This document shows, one piece after another, positions 26,586-35,322 of a stretch of 64,000 nucleotides of DNA (position 1 is the stretch's first letter; each line of letters starts with the position of its first letter). This stretch comes from Maridesulfovibrio salexigens DSM 2638. Lineage in GTDB: Bacteria; Desulfobacterota; Desulfovibrionia; Desulfovibrionales; Desulfovibrionaceae. The stretch spans positions 129,501 to 193,500 of the forward strand of contig NC_012881.1 of the NCBI RefSeq assembly GCF_000023445.1, in the 5' to 3' direction. The notes below the pieces were generated by a model. It worked only from the letters and a program-made list of their open reading frames with translations. It did not search any database and was not told the origin of the DNA. A program made the translations under genes and the position numbers.

Positions 26586-27824
26586 ATGGCAAAAATACAG
26601 AAAATCAAAGGTGTTGCAGACCTCTTTCCAGAGGATAGTGCAAGATATGCGTTCATGGAGAAGACTGCAAGGGATGTTTTCTCTTCATATGGTTACGGGG
26701 AACTGAGAGTACCTATTCTGGAAAAAACAGAACTTTTCTGTCGTTCCATCGGTGAGGAAACCGATGTGGTCCAGAAAGAAATGTACACTTTCCCTGACCG
26801 CAAGGGTCGCTCCCTGACCATGCGCCCCGAGGCTACCGCCGGTATTGTGCGGGCCTACGTGGAAAATAAAATTTACCAGCCGGGCAAGGTCAGCAAATTT
26901 TTCACCTTCGGTCCAATGTTCAGGTACGAAAGACCGCAGGCTGGACGCATGCGTCAGTTTCACCAGATTGATGCGGAAATTTTCGGGGCAGCTGAACCTC
27001 AGGCCGATGCTGAAGTTTTGCTTATGCTCTCTTCCTTTTTAAGCAATATCGGTTTGGAAAAACTTTCTTTCGAATTGAATTCCCTTGGTTGTCCTGAATG
27101 TCGTCCCAAGTACAATCAGGCTTTGAAGGATTTCTTGGCTTCCCTTGACCGGGAACAGCTTTGTGATGACTGTCAGCGTCGCATGGATACAAACCCTCTG
27201 CGGGTGCTCGATTGCAAAAGCAAAAATTGCAAAGCCCTTACCGAAAATGCGCCCACTCTTCCGGATCACCTTTGCGGAGAGTGTCGTGAACATTTTGATA
27301 CCGTCATCGCCCTGATTGACGAGGCTGGCCTCCAGTATACCCTCAATCCCCGTCTTGTACGTGGATTGGATTACTACCAGCGCACAGCCTTTGAAGTTAC
27401 TTCCGGTGATATCGGAGCCCAGACAGCAGTTGCCGGCGGCGGTCGCTATGATGGGTTGGTAGAATCTCTTGGCGGTCCCAAAAAGGTTCCGGCAATCGGT
27501 TTTGCCTGCGGCATGGAACGTCTTGCCATGTTGCTGGAAGGTGAGTTTGAACCTGCAGCAGATTTTTACGTGGCTCTTGTAGATGAAAGAGCTGCCAAGG
27601 ATTCTCTCATTTTCGGTGAGAAGCTGCGTCGCTCCGGCCTTAAAGGTGAAGTTGGCTTTACTGCTAAAAGCATGAAAGCTCAGCTGCGCCATGCTAATAA
27701 AATTAACGCGCAGAAGTGTTTTATCTTCGGTGCGGAAGAATTCGAAAACGGAACGGTCACCATTAAGGATATGGCCGAAGGCGGCGAGCAGGAAACTGTC
27801 AGCCGCGACGAATATTTTAAGTAG
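26586..27824 (+). CDS. hisS: Histidyl-tRNA synthetase
   Basis: Class II synthetase charging tRNA-His; 412 residues, normal length. Motif 2 is FRYERPQAGRMRQFHQ. The histidine-specific segments LVRGLDYYQRTAFE and AVAGGGRYDGL and motif 3 (GFACGMERLAMLL) are present. The C-terminal anticodon-binding domain follows. The insertion domain contains several CxxC-type pairs (CPEC, CDDC, CGEC), a pattern that suggests a metal site and is seen in some bacterial HisRS. It starts an operon with aspS, 32 bp downstream. Confidence 0.97.
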   Translation: MAKIQKIKGVADLFPEDSARYAFMEKTARDVFSSYGYGELRVPILEKTELFCRSIGEETDVVQKEMYTFPDRKGRSLTMRPEATAGIVRAYVENKIYQPGKVSKFFTFGPMFRYERPQAGRMRQFHQIDAEIFGAAEPQADAEVLLMLSSFLSNIGLEKLSFELNSLGCPECRPKYNQALKDFLASLDREQLCDDCQRRMDTNPLRVLDCKSKNCKALTENAPTLPDHLCGECREHFDTVIALIDEAGLQYTLNPRLVRGLDYYQRTAFEVTSGDIGAQTAVAGGGRYDGLVESLGGPKKVPAIGFACGMERLAMLLEGEFEPAADFYVALVDERAAKDSLIFGEKLRRSGLKGEVGFTAKSMKAQLRHANKINAQKCFIFGAEEFENGTVTIKDMAEGGEQETVSRDEYFK

Positions 27825-27856
27825 AAAATTTCAAATAATATCGGGAGAGACTAAAA

Positions 27857-29680
27857 ATGTCTGAACAAATTGAAGAACGCGATTACGACGAATACCGAGT
27901 GATTGAACCCCTTGGAGATTGGACACGTACCCATAGCTGCAACGAGATCACCGCAGCAAATATGGGCGAAAAAGTCCTGATCATGGGTTGGGTTCAGTTT
28001 CGCCGCGACCACGGCGGCCTGATCTTCATCGACCTGCGCGACCGTGAAGGTCTCACTCAGGTTGTTTTCAGCCCTGAGCACAATGCTGATGCTCACGAGC
28101 GTGCTCACGCTATCCGTTCCGAATACGTGGTAGCTATCAAAGGTGAAGTTCGTGAACGTCCCGACGGCATGCGCAACACCAACCTGACCACCGGTGAAAT
28201 CGAAATCGTTGTTGATGAGTGGAAACTTCTCAACACTTCCGAAACTCCCCCGTTCGCCATTGAAGACCGTTCCGACGCTTCTGAAATGCTGCGTCTGAAA
28301 TACCGTTTTCTGGATCTGCGTCGCCCCGTGCTTGCCAAGAACTTCATTCTGCGCAACAAGGCTGCACAGTCCGTTCGCCGTTACCTCGACAACCTCGGTT
28401 TCCTCGAAATCGAGACTCCGGTACTGACTAAGTCCACTCCTGAAGGTGCACGTGACTTCCTCGTACCCAGCCGTATGAACAACGGTGATTTCTACGCCCT
28501 GCCGCAGTCCCCGCAGCTCTTCAAGCAGATGCTCATGGTTTCCGGCATGGACCGCTACTTCCAGATCGTTAAATGTTTCCGCGACGAAGACCTTCGCGCC
28601 GACCGTCAGCCCGAGTTCACCCAGATCGATATCGAAATGAGCTTTGTGAATGAAGAGCAGGTTATGGGTATGGCTGAAGAAATGGTTCGCACCGTCTTCA
28701 AAGAGACTATCGAAACCGAACTGCCCGCATCCTTCCCCCGCATGACTTACGCTGACGCCATGCGTGATTACGGTTGTGATAAGCCTGATGTGCGTTTCGA
28801 CCTCAAGCTTCAGGAAGCTACCGATATCTTCAAGGGTTCCGACTTCAAGGTTTTTGCCAGCTCCGAGCTGATCAAAATCCTGCGCGTACCCAACGGTGCA
28901 GAGCTTTCCCGTAAGGAAATCGACGAATACACCAAGTTTGTTGAAATCTACGGCTCTAAAGGCCTTGCATGGATCAAAGTTAAGGAAGACGGCGAATGGC
29001 AGTCTCCCATTGTTAAATTCTTCTCCGAAGAAGAGTGCGCAAAGCTGCGTGAGCTCACTAACTGCCAGCCCGGCGACATCCTCTTCTTCCAGGCCGGAGC
29101 AGCCGACATTGTCAACGCCGCTCTTGCCGCTCTGCGTATCAAGCTCGGTGAACGCTTTGAACTCATCGATGAGTCCAAGTTCGCACCCCTCTGGGTTACC
29201 GACTTCCCGCTGCTTGAGTACAACGCAGACGAAAAACGCTACGTTGCCCGTCACCATCCCTTTACCTCTCCGCAGGAAGGGCAGATTGACGAACTGGGTG
29301 ACAAGCCCGCTGAAGCACTCGCCCGTGCATACGACCTCGTAATGAACGGTTACGAAGTAGGTGGCGGTTCCATCCGTATCCACACCCCCGAAATGCAGCA
29401 GAAAATGTTCGCTGCTTTGGGTATCGATGAAGAAGAAGCACGAGCTAAGTTCGGCTTCCTCATGGATGCGCTTCAGTTCGGTGCACCGCCGCACGGTGGT
29501 ATTGCTTTTGGTCTGGACAGACTTATTATGATTCTGTGTGGCGCAAAATCCATCAGGGACGTTATCGCTTTCCCCAAAACTCAGAAAGCGACCTGTCTGA
29601 TGACTGAAGCACCTTCCGGCGTTTCCAGCACTCAGCTTAGAGAGCTTGGTGTACGTCTGAGAGAAAAGAAAGAAGCATAG
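27857..29680 (+). CDS. aspS: Aspartyl-tRNA synthetase (bacterial type)
   Basis: A 607-residue class II synthetase. It has the N-terminal OB anticodon-binding domain (WVQFRRDHGGLIFIDLRDREG), motif 2 (FRDEDLRADRQPEFTQIDIEMSF, split here around the Arg), the bacterial GAD insertion domain, and motif 3 (GGIAFGLDRLIMIL). Whether it also charges tRNA-Asn (non-discriminating type) cannot be decided here. It follows hisS closely and ends at repeat copy B. Confidence 0.97.
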   Translation: MSEQIEERDYDEYRVIEPLGDWTRTHSCNEITAANMGEKVLIMGWVQFRRDHGGLIFIDLRDREGLTQVVFSPEHNADAHERAHAIRSEYVVAIKGEVRERPDGMRNTNLTTGEIEIVVDEWKLLNTSETPPFAIEDRSDASEMLRLKYRFLDLRRPVLAKNFILRNKAAQSVRRYLDNLGFLEIETPVLTKSTPEGARDFLVPSRMNNGDFYALPQSPQLFKQMLMVSGMDRYFQIVKCFRDEDLRADRQPEFTQIDIEMSFVNEEQVMGMAEEMVRTVFKETIETELPASFPRMTYADAMRDYGCDKPDVRFDLKLQEATDIFKGSDFKVFASSELIKILRVPNGAELSRKEIDEYTKFVEIYGSKGLAWIKVKEDGEWQSPIVKFFSEEECAKLRELTNCQPGDILFFQAGAADIVNAALAALRIKLGERFELIDESKFAPLWVTDFPLLEYNADEKRYVARHHPFTSPQEGQIDELGDKPAEALARAYDLVMNGYEVGGGSIRIHTPEMQQKMFAALGIDEEEARAKFGFLMDALQFGAPPHGGIAFGLDRLIMILCGAKSIRDVIAFPKTQKATCLMTEAPSGVSSTQLRELGVRLREKKEA

Positions 29681-29714
29681 ATTTGATGCGCTTCGCGCTA
29701 TGAAGAATTAAAGA

Positions 29715-30019
29715 GCCTTCGGCGACCCCGCCGGGGGCCTTAAACCCTTTTGATTCGCCTCGTCCTGAGGCTCACCCCTTCGGGGTGTTGCCTAAGGCAA
29801 CTTCCAAATCAGCCTTCCTGCTGATTTGTCGCAAAAGGGTTTAAGAATCCCAAAACGTTTTGGTAGTTTATGTTTTGGGTAGATTCGAGAATTGTGCTTG
29901 TTTAAAATAAAACAGGGCGTTTCGTATCACTAATGGCGAAGCCCTAATAAAAGTTTTTGAAGAGTCCAGAGAAACTTTTTTCAAAAAATTTCTTTGGCCC
30001 TCGGAGAGCCGCCGGAGGC
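29715..30019 (+). repeat. Intergenic repeat family, copy B (full-length, with inserted hairpins)
   Basis: A two-part element. The left part has GCCTTCGGCG, then CCTTAAACCCTTTT / CAAAAGGGTTTAAG arms and AATCCCAAAAC. The right part has GGCGAAGCC, TAAAAGTTTTTGAAGAGTCC, a long AT-rich hairpin and the end CCGCCGGAGGC. About 80 bp with three small hairpins (CACCCC/GGGGTG, TTGCC/GGCAA, AAATCAG/CTGATTT) are inserted in the loop of the left arms. It fills the gene-free stretch between aspS and def, and its right end holds the Shine-Dalgarno of def. Confidence 0.75.
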
Positions 30020-30026
30020 TTATATG
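30014..30026 (+). promoter_or_regulatory. def ribosome binding site inside the repeat end
   Basis: GGAGG (30014-30018) is part of the repeat terminus CCGCCGGAGGC and stands 5 nt before the def ATG at 30024. It decides the start against an upstream in-frame start at 29994. Confidence 0.7.
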
Positions 30027-30536
30027 AAACTAGATATTTTAGCTTATCCTGAAGAGTCTTTGAAAGAAGTCTGTTCCAGAGTTGAGGAAGTCACTCCTGA
30101 GCTGAAGGAAATCATCGATAACATGATCGAGACCATGTACGAAGACGATGGTGTGGGCCTTGCAGCCCCGCAGGTCGGAGTCCAGAAGCGTCTGATCGTT
30201 ATTGATCCTTCCGGCCCCAAAGAGCGTACTGACTTGCAGGTTATCATCAACCCTGAAATCGTTGAAAAGAGCAGCCAGAAGGTGGATTCCGAGGAAGCCT
30301 GCCTTTCCTGTCCCGGTTTCAAATGCGTGATCAAACGTCATGAGACAGTTACCGTAACCGGTACTGACCCTGAAGGTAATGATGTCCGCATTGAAGCAGA
30401 CGATTTTCTGGCCATTGTGTTGCAGCATGAAATTGACCATCTGGATGGAACCCTCATTGTCGACCGTGTAGGCCGCCTGAAACGTGCAATGTACGATAAG
30501 AAGGTAAAAAAATGGCTGAAAAGCGCTGGAAAATAG
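30024..30536 (+). CDS. def: Peptide deformylase
   Basis: Removes the formyl group from nascent N-terminal Met; metal-dependent. The three motifs are GVGLAAPQVG, EACLSCPG (Ala replaces the usual Gly of EGCLS; the metal-binding Cys is kept) and QHEIDHLDG. It has 170 residues, normal length. The fmt gene overlaps its last 25 bp, pairing deformylation with formylation as in many bacteria. A second Cys in the motif 2 loop (LSCPG) is unusual but probably harmless. Confidence 0.96.
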   Translation: MKLDILAYPEESLKEVCSRVEEVTPELKEIIDNMIETMYEDDGVGLAAPQVGVQKRLIVIDPSGPKERTDLQVIINPEIVEKSSQKVDSEEACLSCPGFKCVIKRHETVTVTGTDPEGNDVRIEADDFLAIVLQHEIDHLDGTLIVDRVGRLKRAMYDKKVKKWLKSAGK

Positions 30537-31462
30537 TTTTCATGGGAACACCGGACTTCGCGTCCACCATTCTCGAGTATCTCGTGGAATGGGACGGATG
30601 TGATGTCATTGCAGCTTACACCCAGCCGGACCGCAAATGCGGCCGCGGGCAGAAGGTGCGCTGTTCCGCTGTAAAGGATGTTGCTCTTAAGAATGATATC
30701 CCGGTTTACCAGCCCTTGAATTTCAAGGACGAAAAAGATGTTGAAGAGCTGCGTGCGCTGGAACCTGATTTTCTGGTTGTTGCAGCTTACGGATTGATCC
30801 TTCCTCAGTCTGTGCTGGATGTCCCCGCAGTGATGCCCATCAATGTGCATGCTTCCCTGCTGCCCAAGTATCGCGGTGCCGCGCCCATCCATAGAGCGGT
30901 TGCCAATGGCGACCATGCCACCGGGATTACCATCATGAAGATGGAAGCAGGACTTGATACTGGTCCTATTCTGGTTCAGCAGGCGCTCGGCATTGCCTGG
31001 GATGACTTCACTGGTAAGGTTCATGATGAACTTGCCGACATGGGCGGTCCGCTGGTCATGGAAACCCTGCTGCGCTATCGCGATGGTCGTTTGACCGTTA
31101 TGCCGCAGGATGATTCCATTGCTACTTATGCTGAAAAACTGAGCAAGGAAGAAGGGCTGATCGATTGGAATCTTCCGGTCAAGGAAGTGCACAATAAGAT
31201 CAGGGGCATGTACCCGTGGCCCGGTGCTTATTACTTCTGGACTCCGGAAGGCAAAGACCCCATCCGCCTTGTGCTTTCTCCCGGTAAGCCCGGTGATGAT
31301 GAGGTTGGGGAACACGCACCCGGAACCATCGTTGGCGAGTCTGACGGCATGCTCGGCATCGCCTGCCAAGATAAAATTTACCTCGCATCCAAGGTCAAGC
31401 CTGCCGGAAAGAAAGAGATGGACGGCAAAGCCTTTATGTGCGGTTACATGAATAAGTGTTAA
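30512..31462 (+). CDS. fmt: Methionyl-tRNA formyltransferase
   Basis: Formylates initiator Met-tRNA using 10-formyl-tetrahydrofolate. The N-terminal Rossmann domain starts with IVFMGTPDFAS, the formyl-folate site is NVHASLLPKYRGAAPIHRA, and the C-terminal domain binds tRNA. It has 316 residues, normal length. GAAGG upstream lies within the end of def, with a 25-bp overlap, so the genes are translationally coupled. It continues into the DUF116 and rsmB genes, an operon order I associate with Desulfovibrionaceae. Confidence 0.96.
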   Translation: MAEKRWKIVFMGTPDFASTILEYLVEWDGCDVIAAYTQPDRKCGRGQKVRCSAVKDVALKNDIPVYQPLNFKDEKDVEELRALEPDFLVVAAYGLILPQSVLDVPAVMPINVHASLLPKYRGAAPIHRAVANGDHATGITIMKMEAGLDTGPILVQQALGIAWDDFTGKVHDELADMGGPLVMETLLRYRDGRLTVMPQDDSIATYAEKLSKEEGLIDWNLPVKEVHNKIRGMYPWPGAYYFWTPEGKDPIRLVLSPGKPGDDEVGEHAPGTIVGESDGMLGIACQDKIYLASKVKPAGKKEMDGKAFMCGYMNKC

Positions 31463-31477
31463 CTTCGGATTTAATAG

Positions 31478-32296
31478 ATGAGTGTAGAAAAAGATAACAA
31501 AAAGCGTCTTTTCATTGGTCTGATCACTGGAACCTGCGTACTGCTTTGTGCGTTTCTGGCCTTGCTTTGGTATGTGCCTTATGCCGGACTGGATTCTTTT
31601 GGTGCGTGGGCTTCCTGGACTTGGGGCCTGTTCATTTTCGCACTCATCGTGCTGGTCGGCTGGGGCTATGTTGGTCTGCTTACCAACGTTGTGCTCCAGC
31701 GAACCTTTCCTTTTTCGCAGAAGGCGCGTGGGCTTAGCGTTAAGCTTTTCCTGCCCCTGATGACCATTCTGGGACGTGTGTTCGGACTTTCCAAACGCAA
31801 GATCCGTGGCTCCTTTATCAAGGTTAATAACGAGCTTGTCCTTTCAGAGGTAGGCCGTTTTGATCCTGAAAAGATCATGATCCTGACTCCGCATTGTTTG
31901 CAGGCCAGCCGCTGCGATATGCGTCTGACCTATGACATCAACAATTGCAAACGTTGCGGTCTGTGCACCATCAAGGGACTGCTGGAACTTCGCGATAAAT
32001 ACGGGGTTCATTTTCACGTAGCCACCGGGGGCACCATTGCCCGCCGCCTGGTTGTGCAGAACCGTCCGCGCATGATCATTGCAATTGCTTGTGAGCGTGA
32101 TCTTGCCAGCGGTATACAGGATACCTATCCTCTTCCGGTTTACGGCGTGCTTAACGAACGTCCTAACGGTCCTTGTCTTGATACTCAGGTTTCCCTTATC
32201 GATGTAGAGAATGCGCTGCGCCGTTTTATCAAGGAAGATAGTCTCCCCGCAGATGCGGACAAAAATGTTGCGCTGACACCTCTTACCGGGCTTTAA
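31478..32296 (+). CDS. DUF116-family membrane protein with cysteine motif
   Basis: A 272-residue protein with two N-terminal membrane segments (about residues 12-30 and 45-70), then a soluble domain. The domain carries the DUF116 cysteine array: LTPHCLQASRC, then NNCKRCGLC, and a later Cys in IAIACERD. The spacing could hold an Fe-S cluster or zinc. The function of the family is unknown. The gene sits between fmt and rsmB with short spacers, and shares their transcript, which suggests a link to translation only by position. Confidence 0.85.
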   Translation: MSVEKDNKKRLFIGLITGTCVLLCAFLALLWYVPYAGLDSFGAWASWTWGLFIFALIVLVGWGYVGLLTNVVLQRTFPFSQKARGLSVKLFLPLMTILGRVFGLSKRKIRGSFIKVNNELVLSEVGRFDPEKIMILTPHCLQASRCDMRLTYDINNCKRCGLCTIKGLLELRDKYGVHFHVATGGTIARRLVVQNRPRMIIAIACERDLASGIQDTYPLPVYGVLNERPNGPCLDTQVSLIDVENALRRFIKEDSLPADADKNVALTPLTGL

Positions 32297-32311
32297 GCCG
32301 GGAACCCGTTT

Positions 32312-33595
32312 ATGAAGAAAACAAATTCTCTACCCGGACCAAGGGGAGTCGCCTACGAATGCGTGACCCGTTCCCTTGACGGCGGGGCAGATGCTCAGGC
32401 TGTCTTGGATAATGCCCTTACAGCAGCAAAACTGGATGGCCGTGACCGGGGTTTTGTGACCGAAATTCTTTACGGTTACCTGCGCATGCGTTTGAGGTTG
32501 CAGTCCGTTCTTAATTGTTTCCTCTCGCGTCCTGACGGTCTGCCTGCTCCTATACTGCGCGTGCTGGGCATGGCTGCCTATGAAATCCTGCATATGGATG
32601 TTCCGGCTTATGCTTCCGTGGACTGGGGCGTTGATTCTGCAAAGCGTCTTTCGCGCGGCAAGCTTGGCGGTCTGGCAAATGCTGTACTGCGCAAGGTTGC
32701 CCGTTTAGCTGAAGACGGTGCTGACGAAGATTTTTTTCGCCGCAACAGCGATTCCGAAATAGAATTTCTTTCCGCGTATTATTCCTGTCCGGAATGGATC
32801 GTAGAGCTTTGGGTGGACAGCTATGGTCGTGATAAGGCTGAGCAGTACCTTGAAGCGCAGATTTGTCCTCCTGCCGCAGGATTTGTTCTTGATACCAAGA
32901 GCAACGAGGCCAAGGCTGCCGCTGAGCAGTTGTTGGAAGAGAATGATTACATTGCCTCTGACGGACAGGCTTTCGCCTTTTATTCCGGTTACTGGCCGCA
33001 GGCATTCAATGGCTTGAAAGAATCCGTTACCCGTCAGAGCTACGCAGCTCGCGAGGCTCTTTCCGTGTTGGGACCTTCCGAATGGCCCACTCCGGTCTGG
33101 GATGGATGTTCCGGTCGTGGCGGCAAGTCAAGATTTCTACATTCAAAGAATATTTCACCCATTATTGCCAGTGACCCGCATGCCAGAAGGCTGGCGGCAT
33201 TGAAGCGGGAAGTTCCGTCCGTAGCGTCATTCCGCGCCTCAGCTATTAATCCGCCACTGGCAAAAGAGTCTATCGGAACAGCTTTGCTTGATGTTCCCTG
33301 TTCCGGGCTGGGCGTGCTTTCACGCAGGCCGGACACCAAGTTCAAGCGCACACCGGAAGATGTAGATTCTCTGGTTCACCTGCAATCACGCATTCTGGAT
33401 AACACATGGGAAACCATACGTAAGGGTGGACGACTGGCTTACATCACCTGCACTCTTAATCCGGCTGAAAATGAGGGGCAGATCGGAGCTTTCCTCAAAC
33501 GGCACAAGGATGCGGTCCCGCTCAAAGAGTGGACCACACCGCCGGATTCGGAACTGCATGAATTTTTCTACTCAGCTTTGATTGAGAAAAAGTAA
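32312..33595 (+). CDS. rsmB: rRNA (cytosine-5) methyltransferase, RsmB/Sun type
   Basis: Family members methylate C967 of 16S rRNA. The product (427 residues) has an N-terminal NusB-like RNA-binding domain (about 1-140) and a C-terminal Rossmann methyltransferase. The two catalytic cysteines are present: DVPCSG (about residue 330) and ITCTLNPAEN (about 378). The SAM loop reads DGCSGRGGKS in place of the usual DxCAAPGGK, with an Arg in the loop, so it is a divergent member and its exact target is not certain. It ends the def operon before a strong terminator. Confidence 0.88.
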   Translation: MKKTNSLPGPRGVAYECVTRSLDGGADAQAVLDNALTAAKLDGRDRGFVTEILYGYLRMRLRLQSVLNCFLSRPDGLPAPILRVLGMAAYEILHMDVPAYASVDWGVDSAKRLSRGKLGGLANAVLRKVARLAEDGADEDFFRRNSDSEIEFLSAYYSCPEWIVELWVDSYGRDKAEQYLEAQICPPAAGFVLDTKSNEAKAAAEQLLEENDYIASDGQAFAFYSGYWPQAFNGLKESVTRQSYAAREALSVLGPSEWPTPVWDGCSGRGGKSRFLHSKNISPIIASDPHARRLAALKREVPSVASFRASAINPPLAKESIGTALLDVPCSGLGVLSRRPDTKFKRTPEDVDSLVHLQSRILDNTWETIRKGGRLAYITCTLNPAENEGQIGAFLKRHKDAVPLKEWTTPPDSELHEFFYSALIEKK

Positions 33596-33599
33596 TTAA

Positions 33600-33640
33600 A
33601 AAATCCCCTTTCATCATTTGATGGAAGGGGATTTAAATTT
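33600..33640. terminator. Bidirectional intrinsic terminator
   Basis: AAATCCCCTTTCATCA pairs with TGATGGAAGGGGATTT around a 2-nt spacer, with A-rich and T-rich flanks. It serves the def-rsmB operon and the convergent TPR gene. Confidence 0.85.
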
Positions 33641-33657
33641 TGTCGATATCTGAGTGT

Positions 33658-34419
33658 TTAAGCGACCTGTTCAGGATGGTGCTTTTTGAGAAACTCCAGA
33701 AATTTGGATGCTTCGTCGTGACTGGCATTCAGCTCAAGGGCTTTTTTCAAGTGGGCGGAGCATTTATCAAGCACGCCTTTTTCAAAATAGGCCCGGGCAA
33801 TGTTGTAATGCAGGTTTTCATCATTGCTGGTCATTTCAAGTGCTCGTTCGTAGTAATCAATGGCCTGATCCTGCATGCCAGTCTTGCGTAGGTTGATGCC
33901 GAATTCATTGAAAAGGTGTTTGTGCTCAGCCTGAAAAGCTGCATCAAGTTTGACAAGTCTGTTAAAAATGTCGTTGGCCTTGTTGGATTCCCCGCGTTCC
34001 ATGTAGGTCAGTCCGAGGCCGAAGTTGGCTTTAACGTTATCTTCATCAACCCCCAGTGCATTCTGAAATTCGAATTCGGCACTGTAAGTAGCCCCGGCCT
34101 GCCTTGCTTTTTCGCCACGTGTAATGGTGGAGTTCAGCTCCTGCATTTTGGGGTAGACTGTGGAAACGTAAAATTCGGGCTCAGGCGAGTACTTGGAAAG
34201 AAACTCTTCCATGGGGACAACAGATTTCGGTCCGGCGGGAATGTAACTTGTGTTCAGGGCCTGCACTTCTACATTCTCAGGATTAAGCTCTTCAGCCATC
34301 CAGTACATTTTGCTGATGGTCCGGCGCACGGTGGTACCTGTACCGATCTTCTGTACATTCTGACTGGAAAAGACACCCTTGATTGTTTGTCTTCCTGAGT
34401 TTTGTTCTGCCGCGGCCAT
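33658..34419 (-). CDS. TPR-repeat protein, unknown role
   Basis: A 253-residue cytoplasmic protein without signal peptide. The C-terminal 140 residues hold about four tetratricopeptide repeats (for example VKANFGLGLTYMERGESNKA and ENLHYNIARAYFEKGVLDKC). The N-terminal 110 residues begin with a GRQTIKGVFSSQ segment and contain Pro-rich turns, unassigned. TPRs mediate protein-protein contacts; the partner is not evident. AAGGT precedes the ATG and a good promoter lies about 45 bp upstream. The gene is monocistronic by position. Confidence 0.8.
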   Translation of the reverse strand: MAAAEQNSGRQTIKGVFSSQNVQKIGTGTTVRRTISKMYWMAEELNPENVEVQALNTSYIPAGPKSVVPMEEFLSKYSPEPEFYVSTVYPKMQELNSTITRGEKARQAGATYSAEFEFQNALGVDEDNVKANFGLGLTYMERGESNKANDIFNRLVKLDAAFQAEHKHLFNEFGINLRKTGMQDQAIDYYERALEMTSNDENLHYNIARAYFEKGVLDKCSAHLKKALELNASHDEASKFLEFLKKHHPEQVA

Positions 34420-34461
34420 TTATTGTACCTTTTGAATCCCTGTTATTTATGCGCACTATAG

Positions 34462-34490
34462 ATAATATTTACAAAAAATTCCACTAACAA
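34462..34490 (-). promoter_or_regulatory. Sigma-70-type promoter of the TPR gene
   Basis: On the minus strand TTGTTA (34490-34485) and TATTAT (34467-34462) are 17 bp apart, about 43 bp upstream of the start. The rest of the 324-bp gene-free stretch up to 34743 is AT-rich, and I see no other clear element in it. Confidence 0.55.
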
Positions 34491-34743
34491 AATTTAGTAT
34501 TGACGCACAATTATAATTGATGAAAGTCGTCACGCGTAAAAATCTGTTAATGCCTAATTTTGTTCTTCATTTTTCTTGATGGAAGATTTAGAGTGACTGC
34601 CGCTTTGATGATTGTTAAAAAATGGTGTTTCATTATGAGGTTGATGACAAGTGATCGACATTAATGTAAGTACTCATTTTTAGCTTTTTTATGTAGTTTT
34701 ATCAAAATGCCGTAAAAACGGGCTTAGACCAGTAGAGGGAGTT

Positions 34744-35310
34744 ATGAGCAAAGCAAAAGTAGGACATCGTATTAAGACATTCAGGGAAAAACAGGGCCTT
34801 AGCCTTGAAGAGTTTTCCTCACGCACAGGCCTTGGAGTTGATTTCCTTGAAGCCGTAGAAGAAAAAGAAAAATATCCCTCCCTAGGTCCCCTACTTAAGA
34901 TTGCAAGAGCCCTTGGCGTTAGACTCGGCACTTTCCTTGACGATCAGGTCAGCAAAGATCCCCTTATCGTTAAGCTTGGCGAGCGTAAGGAAGAGTTTGC
35001 CATGCATTCCGATCAGGAAAAGACCGCATCCATGAAGTACTTTTCCCTTGCCAAAGGCAAGAGCGATCGTCACATGGAGCCTTTTTTCATTGAAATCCAG
35101 CCTGAGGACGGAGAGCCCAAGCTGACCTCTCATGAAGGCGAGGAGTTCATTATCGTTGTTTCCGGTAAGCTTAAAGTTGTTTACGGCAAGGAAGAAAGCG
35201 TGCTGGAAGCAGGCGACAGCGTTTATTTCAATTCCGTAGTTCCGCACTATGTTGCTGCTGATGGCAATGAAAAGTGTGATATCTACGCGGTTCTTTATTT
35301 CCCGGAATAA
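34744..35310 (+). CDS. XRE-family regulator with C-terminal cupin (module 1)
   Basis: A 188-residue protein. The N-terminal XRE helix-turn-helix is KVGHRIKTFREKQGLSLEEFSSRTGL. The C-terminal cupin is marked by SHEGEEFIIVVSGKLKVVYG and the second motif LEAGDSVYFNSVVPHYVAA. Cupin-XRE proteins bind a small ligand in the cupin barrel and act as repressors or activators. An acyl-CoA ligase gene starts 12 bp downstream, so it most likely controls that gene in response to a carboxylic acid or its CoA ester (inference). The regulator 2.5 kb downstream has the same architecture. Confidence 0.9.
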   Translation: MSKAKVGHRIKTFREKQGLSLEEFSSRTGLGVDFLEAVEEKEKYPSLGPLLKIARALGVRLGTFLDDQVSKDPLIVKLGERKEEFAMHSDQEKTASMKYFSLAKGKSDRHMEPFFIEIQPEDGEPKLTSHEGEEFIIVVSGKLKVVYGKEESVLEAGDSVYFNSVVPHYVAADGNEKCDIYAVLYFPE

Positions 35311-35322
35311 GAGAGGAGTTTC

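Noticed and set aside
27851-29494. 547-codon open frame on the minus strand opposite aspS
   Set aside because: It lies wholly opposite a complete aspartyl-tRNA synthetase gene. Strong codon bias in aspS leaves few stops on the other strand; the antisense protein shows no motif and no ribosome binding site.
30338-31369. 343-codon open frame opposite def and fmt
   Set aside because: It is antisense to two conserved genes and has no recognisable domain.
34500-34518. TTGACG and TATAAT boxes upstream of the first cupin regulator
   Set aside because: They are only 6 bp apart, far too close to act as one promoter.
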